DNA of 64,000 bases from Stachybotrys elegans. Lineage: Eukaryota > Ascomycota > Sordariomycetes > Hypocreales > Stachybotryaceae. Each line of letters opens with the position of its first letter. The first letter of the stretch is position 1. A program made the translations under genes and the position numbers. This document shows, piece after piece, positions 11,717 through 22,788 of the stretch. Below the pieces are notes generated by a model that did not search any database, was not told the DNA's origin, and saw nothing but the letters and a program-made list of their open reading frames with translations. Location: assembly GCA_020746835.1 (NCBI GenBank), contig JAGPNK010000001.1:3596001-3660000 (forward strand), written 5' to 3'.

Positions 11717-13691
11717 GGTGAGGGTACAAGCATGCGATGCGATGCTATGCGATGGAGGGGTAAGTGGCTATGGCGGAGTTGCCTGGGACTGGATGCAGCT
11801 GCGGAGGTGCTCTCTTGGTGACGCACAGGCGAACTTCGGCGAGTCTGTACCGTATGATGTTGTCGGACGGCTCGCTTTGGGGGGTATCGGTGAGGCTGTC
11901 GCGAAGAGGGCTGGCTGGAGAGAAAATGTGCAAGATGTGACGAAGTGTAAAAGCTCGACGCATGTGGCTTGACAGTTTGGTGGTGGGGGGGGCCCCGCAA
12001 TCACATGTGGCTGGTGCACGACTACGCTTACGGATAAACAGAATACGCAAAACGGGACCTACCTATCTTTGCCCCTACTCCTTCGGGTTGGCGCGGGGCC
12101 CGGATGGAAAGTCGAGTGAAGACGGGCGAGGTGGTGACGGTCGGCGGGAGGGGTTCAAGGGAGGGGAGCGGGTGTTACAGGCAGGCGGTGAAGGGTCTTC
12201 CAAAACACAGGGGCCTACTTAGGCGGCATTTGTGTTGAGAATGTTCGGACACAAGAGAAGCCTTTTTATTTTAGATAGGCTTTCTAATAAATAAATCTCA
12301 TGGCACCAACAATTTATCCAGCGCAAGCGAAGCAGGGTCGGAAAATGAATGATCAGTCATCTGTCAGGAATGACTGCTGTGTTGTTATGGATGCATGGGG
12401 TCGATAGCTTGGATTGCGCAACTCTCAGGTTGGGTTGCGCCGTGCGCTAAGACGGGCTGTCGGTACGGGCAATAGTACATCGGGTACATAGCAGGCACAT
12501 GTCCAGATCATCTGTGAATGGCGCGGGAGACGGGAGGCGATGGACTTGACATCTAATACCTCATTGCAATCGCCCACGTTGCCAGCTCGGGTTATGCGAC
12601 GGGCCACCAACATGCACATAGGTATGGATGGACTCGCTGGAGTCGACATTGTGCCGGTCTAGCAGCCGTACCTTGCGCTAGAATGAACGAGGTAATTAAG
12701 AGGTACCCGCTCCGTACAGATCCATTTGATAAGGTACCTCCTACTAACTCAAGTCTCCCAAGAGGGAGACGCCGAATGCTTATGCCGACGGCCGGACACA
12801 TTCCACTTTCCGCTGATTTTTTCTTCTTCTTCTTCCTCTTTCCATTGGCGGTAAGTACCCGATTTGTACCCCTCGATTGTCCTTTTTTTGCTCTCTTCTT
12901 CTTGCCCCTCTAACATAGGACCCCTCTCTCTCGTTGCTCAAGGCTAAACCGAGAACTGACGGTGTGTGTGTGTGTGCACACATGTGTCAAGTGCCTACCA
13001 TCACTATGTAAATAAAGTGCCGTATTTTGTGCAGAGGTGAGCTAGCGGTTAGCATTGGTACCTAGGTAGGGCGAAAAAGGAGGACGAGGAGGGAAAATCT
13101 TTTCAATTTGGGAATTGCTGGGCGCCTAGGTAGGTAGTTGACTCTGGTCGCGAAGGCGGTGCCGGCAATAAGCTCCCCTCAGGGACCGAGTAAAACAAAC
13201 ATAGGTACCTGAGGAGAAAGGATGGGGAGAGGGCAGGTACCTAGTACCTCTCTGGGTACCCCTCTTGTCCCGTCCCGTCGTGTCGCCTTCCCAACAACGT
13301 GAGCCCATGTTCCATTCCGTGCTAGCAGATTGATCCAATACATAACGTCTCCGCCTCGCTTCTTTTCTTTCCCTCCCCTCTACTTTTTCTTCTTCCTTCT
13401 TCATTCCTCTCTATACACTTCCTCTTTCTCCTCCATCTATCTCTCATCTCCCATCCTCCTCCTGTTGTGCGTTGCAAGGTACGTGGCTCAATTGGCTCTC
13501 ACATTTCCAATTCTGCCTATCTCCTCCCCCCTTCTTATCTCTTGCACTAGAGGCTAACGCAAGCTTTTTTTTTTCTCTCTCTCGCAGGTTAACCCAACCC
13601 GTTCTTCGCCAACCTCCCGTCTTAATTTGACAATTTCCCTCGTCCCTCCTGTCCCTTCCACCTCCTTTTCCACACCTTCACAATAATCAAA
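11717..13691. other. Divergent promoter region between GPN3 and SAM synthetase
   Basis: About 2 kb shared upstream DNA. It contains a short GT dinucleotide run near 12962 and several GGTACCT/CCTAGGTA-like words at 13060-13260. A strong CT-rich tract (13350-13460) lies before the SAM synthetase leader. No coding gene is supported. Confidence 0.6.
13479..13587 (+). other. Probable 5' UTR intron of SAM synthetase
   Basis: GTACGT follows GCAAG at 13479. The 3' end reads GGCTAACGC, then a T-rich tract, then CTCGCAG at 13587. Donor, branch site, pyrimidine tract and acceptor are all near consensus, giving a 109-nt intron that ends 104 nt before the ATG. Leader introns are common in highly expressed fungal housekeeping genes. 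Transcription of this leader is inferred. Confidence 0.6.
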
Positions 13692-15030
13692 ATGACCGTC
13701 AACGGTACCAACGGCGTCAAGCCTACCAACGAGGGTACCTTCCTCTTCACCGTAAGCATCCTCCCCTCAGAGGTTTCGGGGTTTGACTCGACCCCGCTTC
13801 CCTCGACCGAAGACGGAGCATGGAACACACAGCTGACTGAGCATTGCAGTCCGAGTCCGTCGGTGAGGGTCACCCCGACAAGATCGCTGATCAGGTTTCG
13901 GATGCCGTCCTCGATGCCTGCCTGGCCCAGGACCCCCTCTCCAAGGTCGCTTGCGAGACCGCCACCAAGACCGGCATGGTCATGATCTTTGGTGAGATCA
14001 CCACCAAGGCCAAGCTCGACTACCAGAAGATTGTCCGTGACGCCGTCAAGGACATTGGTTACGATGACTCCGACAAGGGCTTTGACTACAAGACCCTCAA
14101 CCTGCTCGTCGCCATTGAGCAGCAGTCCCCTGATATCGCCCAGGGTCTGCACTACGAGGAAGCCCTCGAGAAGCTCGGTGCCGGTGACCAGGGTATCATG
14201 TTCGGCTATGCCACCGACGAGACCCCTGAGCTCTTCCCCCTCACCCTCATGCTCGCCCACAAGCTCAACTCTGCCATGTCTGCTGCCCGCCGCGACGGCA
14301 CCCTGCCCTGGCTGCGCCCCGACACCAAGACTCAGGTCACTGTTGAGTACAAGCACGACGGCGGCGCTGTCATCCCCCAGCGCGTCCACACCGTTGTCGT
14401 CTCTGCCCAGCACTCTGCCGACATCACCACCGAGCTGCTCCGCAAGGAGATCCTCGAGAAGATCATCAAGAAGACCATCCCCGCCCAGTACCTTGATGAC
14501 AACACCATCTACCACGTGAGTCCTCCTTGTCCTATCAACCCGCGCGCAGCCTACTAACAAGATGGCAGATCCAACCCTCTGGTCTCTTCATCATTGGTGG
14601 CCCCCAGGGTGATGCCGGCCTGACTGGCCGCAAGATCATCGTCGACACCTACGGTGGCTGGGGTGCCCACGGCGGTGGTGCCTTCTCTGGCAAGGACTTC
14701 TCCAAGGTCGACCGATCTGCTGCCTACGTCGGCCGCTGGATCGCCAAGTCCCTTGTTGCCGCCGGCCTGGCCCGTCGTGCCCTCGTCCAGCTCTCGTACG
14801 CCATTGGTGTCGCCGAGCCCCTCTCCATCTTTGTCGAGACCTACGGCACCTCCTCCAAGACCTCTGATGAGCTGGTCGAGATCATCCGCAACAACTTTGA
14901 CCTCCGTCCTGGTGTCATTGTTCGCGAGCTCAGCCTCGACCGCCCCATCTACTTCCAGACCGCCAAGAACGGTCACTTTGGTACCAACCAGAGCTTCACC
15001 TGGGAGCAGCCTAAGGCTCTCAAGTTTTAA
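13692..15030 (+). CDS. S-adenosylmethionine synthetase (methionine adenosyltransferase)
   Basis: Three exons, 13692-13751, 13850-14515 and 14569-15030; introns are 98 and 53 nt. The product is 395 aa, the normal length for the eukaryotic enzyme. It makes S-adenosylmethionine from methionine and ATP in the cytosol. Diagnostic motifs are [14 protein letters not shown] at the start of exon 2 (methionine/ATP site), the conserved [15 protein letters not shown] block, and the glycine-rich loop [19 protein letters not shown] in exon 3. Codon use is strongly biased to C-ending codons, as expected for a very highly expressed gene, and a leader intron lies upstream. Yeast has two copies (SAM1/SAM2); filamentous fungi usually have one, so I leave the symbol blank. 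Confidence 0.97.
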
Positions 15031-16509
15031 GTCGCCCACTTGGGTGGCTTAAGTCGGGGGTAGTTCAACAGCTCCCCACGAACAGTTTCAACGTAGATGT
15101 TTTATAGATCCATTTGGGATATTTGTAACGACGGCGTACGGTTTCTCAACGATACCACGGAAATCTCCCCCCCACCGGAACGGGGGGACGGGCGACTACG
15201 ACTATTTTTTTATTACTGCTTTTTATCAAAAACCCCTCGTCCAACATTTTGTCTTGACGACGTTTTACCCCCAACACCAACTATGTTGTGGCTTCATCTG
15301 GTTAGAAGGTACTTGTGCTTTTTCATTTACGACATATACCAGGTCGGAGCTATGGCGTCTTTCAACAAAGATGCAATTTTTGGGGCACCACTGCATTGTG
15401 AGGCGAGCCAAAGATATTTGCATTATCAGATACCCTTCCCGAGGGTCAAAGGGAAGCGTGCTTACCGGCGTTTGCGGGAAAACAAAAGAACTTCAACATC
15501 TTATGATTTCCTGTTTCTCGAGCCAAGCTCATGCAGTCAGAAGACCGGGCGGAGCTGGAAGGAGAGAAAGGATGCGTCGCCTGTACAAGAAGGAAGCTGG
15601 GCGCGACCCTCGTTTTGGATGAGGGAGGGACGCACTGCTACAGCTGCTAGAGCCGTCAGGTAGAAATCAAGGAAGCCCGTCTCTTTCAGGGCCAACAATA
15701 CCATCCATCGTGTGTCTATGCGTTTCGTGATGTAATGATGTACTGCGTCCTGTCTGTACGGCCCTGCTGTCGGTGGTAGGTCCTCGAAGGCGGTGGTCTC
15801 TGCTTGAAACTGCATGTTCTGAATATCCAGGCATGACCATGTCAATGTGCACGTCCAAGTCCATGCATACGCGTACGGGCCTGTCGTGGCCAGAGCTGCG
15901 GCATCGGATCACCTGGTCTTTTCAAAAGCTGACACGAGTCTGACAAACATATTGGGTGTCTGTCGGATTTATCAATGACGGTCAGTCATGGTAACAACAT
16001 TGCTTCCTATTGCCAAACTTGCGCAAACACCCTTCCGAGGCCCAAGCAGCAGGGGTTCTCCGGGCATGAATGCGGAGGAGCCCATACTGAAGCCCATTGT
16101 CGCGGAGTGATGCCCTTAAATGGGTATACATCGCGGACAAAAGCACAAGTGCCGGGTGCGTGATGTCCGCGGCCCTGGGTGTTCGGGATGTATCTGTGCA
16201 GCCAGGTGTGTCTGGGGGAGTCGGGAGGCCGCCAGCTGGATGGAAGAGCTTTGAGATGAACGGGAGCCTATGCCTATGCAGCCTAGCATGAAGCGGGAGA
16301 CTAGATCAGGTAGCACAGATATGCAAAGGGGAGATGGTTTGTCAATGGTCAATGGGATGTGAGATGTGAGGTGTGAGATGTGACGCCGACGACGCTCGTG
16401 CCAGAGCCGTGCCTCGAGGCTCGTTCGCTTCCGGTGACATGTTGTCTCCATTCCTTGACGGCAGCACATTGGCTATTCAGGCACCCATCGAGAAGATGCA
16501 GCGGAGGCT

Positions 16510-16525
16510 GGGGGGGGGGGGGGGG
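16510..16525 (+). repeat. G16 homopolymer
   Basis: Sixteen consecutive G, with more G-rich sequence to 16735 (GGGAGGGGAGGGAGGGGAGGG near 16709-16729). The G runs could form a G-quadruplex on the plus strand. It is also a likely site of sequencing length error. Confidence 0.8.
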
Positions 16526-16850
16526 TTGGAGGACCGATTCTACAATAGAGATAGCTCTTGGACCAGCAGAGAGGAAGAGGGGGAAGGGCTGATTACCAGG
16601 ACAATGGGCCGGGAGAGCTGGGTCCTTGGCTAACACGGGCCGGTGTTGAGGAAGAGGGAGGGGGAAAGAGGCGTCAAGATAGGGACAGGCTGCGAGAGAG
16701 GAGGAGGAGGGAGGGGAGGGAGGGGAGGGTGTTCTGGTTTATCCAGGGCACCGGGTCGTACTGTATGCATTATGGCGCCTCTAGCGGGATCTACAGTAGG
16801 TTGGATTTCTAGTTCGTGATGATGGTCATGGGGGAGGAAAAGAGGCTTGG

Positions 16851-16940
16851 AGGTGAGTGTGGGTGAGTGTGGGTGAGTGTGGGTGAGTGTGGGTGAGTGT
16901 GGGTGAGTGTGGGTGAGTGTGGGTGAGTGTGGGTGAGCGT
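16851..16940 (+). repeat. 10-bp minisatellite, unit GGGTGAGTGT, about nine copies
   Basis: Seven perfect copies (16861-16930) are flanked by one diverged copy on each side (AGGTGAGTGT and GGGTGAGCGT). Each unit contains GGTGAGT, a consensus 5' splice donor. Confidence 0.95.
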
Positions 16941-17812
16941 GAGATGGGTCGGGCAGCTGAAGTTGTGAGAAGGCAAGACCTGGGTCTAGGCAAGACTATT
17001 GAAACCGGGTTTCTTATACTATGGTTAGTAGATGCAGTATCACGAGCAGCAGAGCATGCAACCGCCGATGTGACGAAGACCGGATAAGCCGCATGCCGCG
17101 ACGGCTCAGTGACGAGCGGCTGGCTAGAAATGTGATGGCGAGAAGGAAAGGAAAAGAAGACCCCTCAGAAGCCGCTGATGGCCACATTACTCGGAAGCAG
17201 ACAGCCGAGCAGACAATAGGTACCTCTGCTGCCGTTCTCGAACCGAGCGGGGGCCTACAATACAGTAGGTGTACTACTAGCAAGTCAGTACCTGTGTCAT
17301 GTACTGTACTGTAAGAGAGAGGGGGGAGGAGAAAGAGGAAGGAAGGAAGGAACGACCGGGGGAATGGGGCCCCGAGTTGACGGTGCGAGTGGGGCCGAGA
17401 AGGGTGGGGACGGGCGCTATGCCGGATTCAGGGCACAATAGAGGCAACAGCCGTGGGGCTCAGCAACAACAATACCAACGACAATAGGAAACTTGGCGAC
17501 GAGGCGACAAGTGCGAGGCGGCAGGATGGCGCTGATGCTCCGGTACTTGTTTTTTTCTTCTTCTTTTTTTTTCTTGCGCCTTTATTACATCAACTAGTTC
17601 CGCAGAGGGGCGCATGCATACACGACGGGGGGCGTGTATGTGTAAGAGAGAGAGGAAGAAGGGGGGGGGTTGAGGAGTGCAAGACGAGAAAGATCTGCCG
17701 TCATCGCCTCGACGCCTTGCTCCTTATCACCTCTTCCACCCCCTGGCTTCTCGCTTGCTGTATTATTCTTTTCTATTCATCCCTCCCAGGACAATAGGTG
17801 GACTAACACCCT

Positions 17813-17827
17813 CCCCCCCCCCCCCCC
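17813..17827 (+). repeat. C15 homopolymer
   Basis: Fifteen consecutive C in gene-free sequence. With the G16 run at 16510 it gives two strong G/C homopolymers of opposite polarity about 1.3 kb apart. Confidence 0.8.
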
Positions 17828-18450
17828 ACCCTTCTCTGCTCGCTTGAAGCTATCGCTCTGACACTCACCCACCCCCCGCTCTTCGTTGGCATTATTCGCC
17901 GGGAAGAGGAGTCAAGGACGGCAAAGGGCTTTTTTTTTTCGTGCCGCGGGATGGAGGAGAAGAAGTCTGGCTTCGCGCCATGGGCTCCCACGGGGGCGGT
18001 TCTGACTCTTCTTGGAGGCGTAGGGCAGAATGGTGGTCTGCCTTTTGGGCGTGTATTCATTCTCCTACGTTTCACATACGGCAACTGAAGAGTGTTGTAA
18101 AAGCTGTGTAATAATATGGAGGTGAAACATGGCAATGCGGAGGGAGTGGTTTGGGCGCCGCATCTCGGACAATACACAAAGACCGAATGGGCAATGTGTA
18201 CCGAGGCAGGCTTGCTGGCCAGCTCCAGCACAGAGCAACATGACTTTACACGTCCGTGACGAGATGATGCGGGATGCTCCCCCGCCCCTGGATGTGTGCA
18301 TGCATAGTAATATATGCGAGAAGGCGGGCCACGTTGTCGACGCAGACCACACAGCCTTACCCGTTGCCCGCCCCTTATGAATCATGGGCCTGTATCACCA
18401 TTCTTACTGCAGTATTGTGTCCTTGATCCATCCTCCATCCTCCATTCATG

Positions 18451-18470
18451 CATTCATTCATTCATTCATT
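18451..18470 (+). repeat. (CATT)5 microsatellite
   Basis: Five perfect CATT units in gene-free sequence, preceded by a degenerate TCCATCC run. Confidence 0.9.
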
Positions 18471-19216
18471 TCTGGGCCCCAATGCGCGAGCGTGGGTATG
18501 TGTCTCAAAGTCCGCTCCACGCAGCATCCGTGATGCTCCGTCTGTCTCTCTCCCCTCGCGTATATGAGGCTTGATGGCGCCGCCATATCCTCTCACTCAT
18601 AATGGCACACACACACACATCGCTCCCTTTCCCCCGTTTTCCTCGACCGCTACTATCTTTCATCACACCAACACCATTTATACACAAGCATCATCATCAG
18701 GCCACTCTTCCTCCACCAGCGCTAGGCATCGTAAAAGTCCGCATTCCTCACCAGCCACGCTTATCCCAAGCCTTCCGAACAACCTTGAGAGAAGGAAAGG
18801 ACGAAAGCCTCCTACGCCGAGAAGAAAAGGTAAACTCGATGATCTCACGAAGATCCTTCCCTCTTCCTCCCATAGTCCTCGCCTCATGCTCACCACACGG
18901 CAGTCAAAAGGAACCCCCCCTCTCTCTCACACTATCCGCAAAGGAAGATAACCTCAACTTCCCCGCGGAGACATCGCTTCCAAACTCTTCCCCACGCTCG
19001 CACCAAGAGAAAGCCGGCGCCTGGGAACTTATACCGACCAGTCGGAATCGCTCGTGGCGCAACACTCGCCCTTCCTACTTGGACGGGCTGTCTCGGCGGT
19101 TAGCCCTCGGCCGCCGTTGCGCCCCATTCCGCAGATCTAGTCCATATTGCCGGGTCTCGCAAAGATATCACTCGCTTTCGAGGTAGCTTTGTCACTTTTC
19201 TTGGCCTCGGGCTCTT

Positions 19217-19224
19217 TATATAAA
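19217..19224 (+). promoter_or_regulatory. TATA box of the 205-residue unknown gene
   Basis: TATATAAA lies 173 bp upstream of the ATG at 19398, within GGGCTCTTTATATAAACACC. The leader that follows is CT-rich. This is a strong match to consensus; function is inferred from position. Confidence 0.55.
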
Positions 19225-19397
19225 CACCTTGCTCACCCCGTTGGCTGCACAGAACTTCTCCTGATCTCTTGGTCTCTTCTCATCTTGTCATACTCCGCTG
19301 TCTACTCCGATAACATCAGCAATCATCAACCCATACTTCCAAGGTTTTTCCTCACCATCTACATTTACTCATCTTTGGATCATATACCTCGTCCATA

Positions 19398-20015
19398 ATG
19401 GAGGCTTCGTCGCAACAAACGTCCACACTTGAGGGAGTGATGCCCAAGACCAACTCTCAACACACCAACTCCAACTCCCCTCCTCCCGCTTATACGCCAG
19501 GTCGCTCCCTAAACCTTACATCTCTGACCGCTCGCCACATCCAACAGCAACAGCAACAGCTGTTCCAGCATGACTCCGTGAATGCGGACGGTCGACCTTT
19601 ATGGACAACACTGCTCTCTAGTTCTGATCTTCAGGACGAGGAGGAGCCTGTAGAGGACAGAGACTCCATCTGTCTTCGAATCAACACGTCCATCAACGTC
19701 ACAAAAAGCAACAACCTTGTTTGTCTTACCGAGACGCCAGCCGAGCATGCCAACGCCATCGCCAGAGCTGTGGTCGAGGCAATGCAAAAAAACAGCTCCG
19801 GCCAATGCGGTATCCCTATGATTGACGAAGATGGTCACCCGCGGCCTATCAGAATCGAGGTCGATGCAAGCATGTCTGTAGACGGAATTGGCAATGTTGT
19901 CGGTAGCGAGCGCATCATCTCCCAGGTCCTCGAGGAGAGGAACTCTCGGAAGAGACAGCGGGCAGCCGATGACGAGGCCGGGCCAGCCAACAAGCGCCAG
20001 CATTCGAGCGAGTGA
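19398..20015 (+). CDS. Small nuclear-looking protein of unknown function
   Basis: Single exon, 205 aa. I do not recognise a named family. The N-terminal third is Ser/Thr/Asn/Pro-rich and disordered, with a short Gln run (HIQQQQQQLF, about residue 47). The central block (about 85-165) looks folded: DSICLRINTSINVTKSNNLVCL, then an alternating Ala/Val helix AIARAVVEAM, then PRPIRIEVDASMSVDGIGNVVGS. The C terminus has a basic KRQR...NKRQ stretch that could be a nuclear localisation signal. There is no signal peptide, membrane segment or DNA-binding motif I can name. It has a TATA box and 4.4 kb of upstream DNA to itself, a layout often seen for developmentally regulated genes. That is suggestive only. 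Confidence 0.8.
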   Translation: MEASSQQTSTLEGVMPKTNSQHTNSNSPPPAYTPGRSLNLTSLTARHIQQQQQQLFQHDSVNADGRPLWTTLLSSSDLQDEEEPVEDRDSICLRINTSINVTKSNNLVCLTETPAEHANAIARAVVEAMQKNSSGQCGIPMIDEDGHPRPIRIEVDASMSVDGIGNVVGSERIISQVLEERNSRKRQRAADDEAGPANKRQHSSE

Positions 20016-21399
20016 TGACAGGGCATATTTCTCATTTCAAGCAACTTGCCTCTCTTCTTGGATGGTACAGAATTGCCTTCATCGCTCTCAGCACACGAAC
20101 GAGCGAGCGCGCATTGCCCCTTTTCTTTTCTTCTTTTTTTATATTCTCCCCATTGAACAAGCATATCACATCAGGCGGAGAGTTTATATTTCTATGAAGC
20201 GTCAGAGTGCGAAATGAACAAAAAATGGGAAAAGGCGTACGGTTCCAGGGGTATGTGGGAGGACACCCGCTCCCACAATAGAGCAGATCAGTAGTGCTTC
20301 AGGTTGCTTTCAGATAATACACATCTTACTTTTCACCAGCATCCGTATCGACGCACGTGGATGTGACCCATCTTCTTAAATTGTGACGTGGGCAGCAGGG
20401 AGGCTGTGTGCCATGTAAACGTGCCATGAAGTCAAACGCCATACCTACCAGCATGATGGCTGACGGTGGCTGCCAAGGGCTCGCTCCCGTCGAAAGGGCC
20501 AGTGCAGCTGGAAGCACATCATCGAACCTCACCACCCTCCTCGTCGCATCTTGTCACCGCTTCAGGAACGTCTATCCTCCACGCTAACCTCAGGCAGGGC
20601 GGAGACGGGATAGGCAAAGCCGGTGGCTGGCTGGCACCGATCGTCATCTTTCTATCACAGGCGCTGGTGCTGGCGTCGTGGTGGCGGCCAGACTAGACAG
20701 CGCTCGTGGGGACCAACTCAGCTCGACAGGGCGCGCGAGGCAACGAGTCCAGGCCCTCGCAGACCTGCAGATCAATTCCCCTCTACCCACCCCTCCTCGA
20801 GCCCCCTCCACCTTTCCCGCCTCGAATTTCCCTGCGCTCATTCCTGGGAGCTGCTGGGCTTATGTGCTGGCCAATCGACGAGTCCAATTCTGCAGGTGCC
20901 CTGGGCAAGCCTGGTTCCGTTTTCAGCTGCCTCGGTGCCATCCCAAATCCATCGAGGGGATGAATACCTCACAAGGGCATTTTGACCTGCAATGGCCTTC
21001 CGCGGCGGCGCGTTGTGGCGGAATTATAGCTGGCGATGATCCATGGCCAGGTAGAGAGGACGCAAGCGCAATTAAACCAGCCGGGTTGGTTTAATTACCG
21101 ATCAATAAATATGGTAGATGGATGATGGGTGGATGGATTGATCTGACTTGACTTGACTTGACCCCTCCCCCGCTCACTTTTATTTATCGATAGCTCCTTG
21201 CTTGCGCAAGCTACAGCTCTGGAAAGAGGTTCCCCCCACTATCCCCGGCACTTCTTTCCTTGGTCAAGCCTCGAGCCTAGTACCTTCCATTACCTGTTTA
21301 CCTCCCCAGCTCGCCCATTTCCCTCATCCTTCCTTGTACACTCTGTTCCCATTGTCTTCCCGTTTGTAGATACAGCCGTTGCTTCTTCCCGCCGTCACA
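20016..21399. other. Intergenic region, no gene seen
   Basis: 3' UTR of the 205-residue gene and promoter of the PI-PLC-like gene. It contains a short (TGACT)n run at 21144-21162 and a CT-rich leader before 21400. No supported coding sequence. Confidence 0.6.
21144..21162 (+). repeat. (TGACT)n microsatellite
   Basis: Nearly four perfect 5-bp units, about 240 bp upstream of the PI-PLC-like start codon. Confidence 0.85.
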
Positions 21400-22788
21400 A
21401 TGGCCGACCTGTCCATCCGCAACTTCACCATCCACCCCATCGAGCTCGTCACCGTCCAGCGCTTCGAGAGCGAAAAAGTCCAGTCTGGCGACCTCATCAA
21501 GAACGTCACTGGCACAATCTCCAGCTTCCTCAACGCCACCGACTTTAGCAGGCACGAGGTACGCGCCCAGGGCGATGCCCGCTCCAAGGACAATGTCTCG
21601 GTCCGCATCGATCCCTTCAAGACCAAGAAGACGGACATCCGCACCGCCGACGGCTCCCGCGAGGTCATCCGCTTGACCTTCAAGTCGGAGGACCACAAGT
21701 ATGAGACCGACATTCCCAGCCCTTCCAAGAAGTCGGCCGTCATGAGGAAGCTCGACGGCGGGCCCCACGAGCTCACCGTTGTCTATGTTCAGACCGGCGC
21801 TTTCCTTACCATCTTCTCCTCCGCCAGACTCCATGCCTGGATGAAGGAGCTCAACGGCGACTGGCCCCTGTCTGTCCTCTCCATCCCCGGCACTCACGAC
21901 TCGCCCACCTGCCACACTGCTCTGCCCTCGGTACGCTGCCAGGCTGTGAGCATTTTCGACCAGCTCAACAACGGCGTCCGTTTCCTCGATATCCGTGTCT
22001 CTGTCGAGCCCAACGAGGACGGCCTCGCTCTTGTCCACGGCGCCTTCCCCATCTCCCTCACCGGCACCAAATGGTTTGGCGACATGTGCGAGGACGTCTA
22101 CGAGTTCCTCGAAAAGAACCCTAGCGAGACTGTCATCATGAGTCTCAAGCGCGAGGGTACTGGCAAGGGCAACGACAACGACCTCGGCAAGACCCTTAAG
22201 CGCGCCTACACCGACAAGAAGAGGGAGCGCTGGTACACTGATCCTCGCATACCTAAGCTTTCCGCTGTGCGCGGCAAGATTGTGCTTCTGCGCCGCTTCC
22301 TTCTCGACGAGTCGCTAAGGGGCTGCTGGGATGGCCGTGGCTGGGCTCTCGATGCTGGCTCCTGGCCCGACAACTGCGAGGACGGCAAGTGCGGCGACCT
22401 CGCTCGCGTCCAGGACTTCTATGAGATCACCGAGACGGAGAACATCCAGAAGAAGATTGATTTTAGCCGCGGTCAGCTCGAGCGTGCCGCTGAGCAGAAC
22501 TACAACCTCGGAACTGACCACCATACGCCTCCCTTCTTTGTCAACTTTCTGAGCGCCAGCCACTTCTTCAACGCCAATTGCTGGCCGGAACGCATCGCCG
22601 CCAAGGTCAACCCGGCCATCATTGAGTACCTGTGCTTGAGGCACGGCGAGGAGGGCAAGGGCCCCCGAAAGCTCAAGGTCGGATGCGCAGGCACCGGAAT
22701 TGTCGTGACTGACTGGGTGGGCGCCAACGACGACTGGGACCTGATACGCTGCATCGTCGGCTTCAACGCAAGGCTGCAACGCAAATAG
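21400..22788 (+). CDS. PI-PLC X-domain phosphodiesterase (bacterial-type phosphatidylinositol phospholipase C fold)
   Basis: Single exon, 462 aa; the start is the ATG at 21400 (MADLSIRNFTI), since the in-frame ATG at 21379 adds only leader. Residues about 1-140 form a beta-rich N-terminal domain. Residues about 150-450 are a PLC-like TIM barrel. The first catalytic His is in SIPGTHDSPTCH (H166) and the second in LALVHGAF (H213), with GVRFLDIR between them contributing the usual Arg/Asp. The family cleaves phosphatidylinositol or GPI head groups without calcium. No signal peptide, PH, EF-hand or C2 domain is recognisable, so it is unlike eukaryotic Plc1 and probably cytosolic. Substrate is unknown. 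Confidence 0.88.
   Translation: MADLSIRNFTIHPIELVTVQRFESEKVQSGDLIKNVTGTISSFLNATDFSRHEVRAQGDARSKDNVSVRIDPFKTKKTDIRTADGSREVIRLTFKSEDHKYETDIPSPSKKSAVMRKLDGGPHELTVVYVQTGAFLTIFSSARLHAWMKELNGDWPLSVLSIPGTHDSPTCHTALPSVRCQAVSIFDQLNNGVRFLDIRVSVEPNEDGLALVHGAFPISLTGTKWFGDMCEDVYEFLEKNPSETVIMSLKREGTGKGNDNDLGKTLKRAYTDKKRERWYTDPRIPKLSAVRGKIVLLRRFLLDESLRGCWDGRGWALDAGSWPDNCEDGKCGDLARVQDFYEITETENIQKKIDFSRGQLERAAEQNYNLGTDHHTPPFFVNFLSASHFFNANCWPERIAAKVNPAIIEYLCLRHGEEGKGPRKLKVGCAGTGIVVTDWVGANDDWDLIRCIVGFNARLQRK

Larger units (their letters stand above)
15031..19397. other. 4.4-kb gene-free stretch rich in simple repeats
   Basis: No supported gene. It holds the SAM synthetase 3' UTR, a 10-bp minisatellite (16851-16940), a run of 16 G (16510-16525), a run of 15 C (17813-17827), degenerate GTGAGATGT words (about 16336-16383) and a (CATT)n run. 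A long, repeat-rich upstream region ending in a TATA box at 19217 suggests an extended promoter for the small unknown gene at 19398. That link is inference. Confidence 0.6.

Noticed and set aside
13622..14560. 312-codon open frame on the minus strand across SAM synthetase
   Set aside because: It is a shadow of the strongly biased SAM synthetase exons on the plus strand; the protein has no family character.
16851..16940. Regular short repeats resembling a CRISPR array
   Set aside because: Units are directly adjacent with no spacers, and the genome is eukaryotic. This is a minisatellite.
18602..19186. 194-codon open frame upstream of the 205-residue gene
   Set aside because: Ser/Pro/Arg-rich from CT-rich promoter DNA, with no recognisable motif and atypical codon use. 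It overlaps likely promoter and leader sequence.
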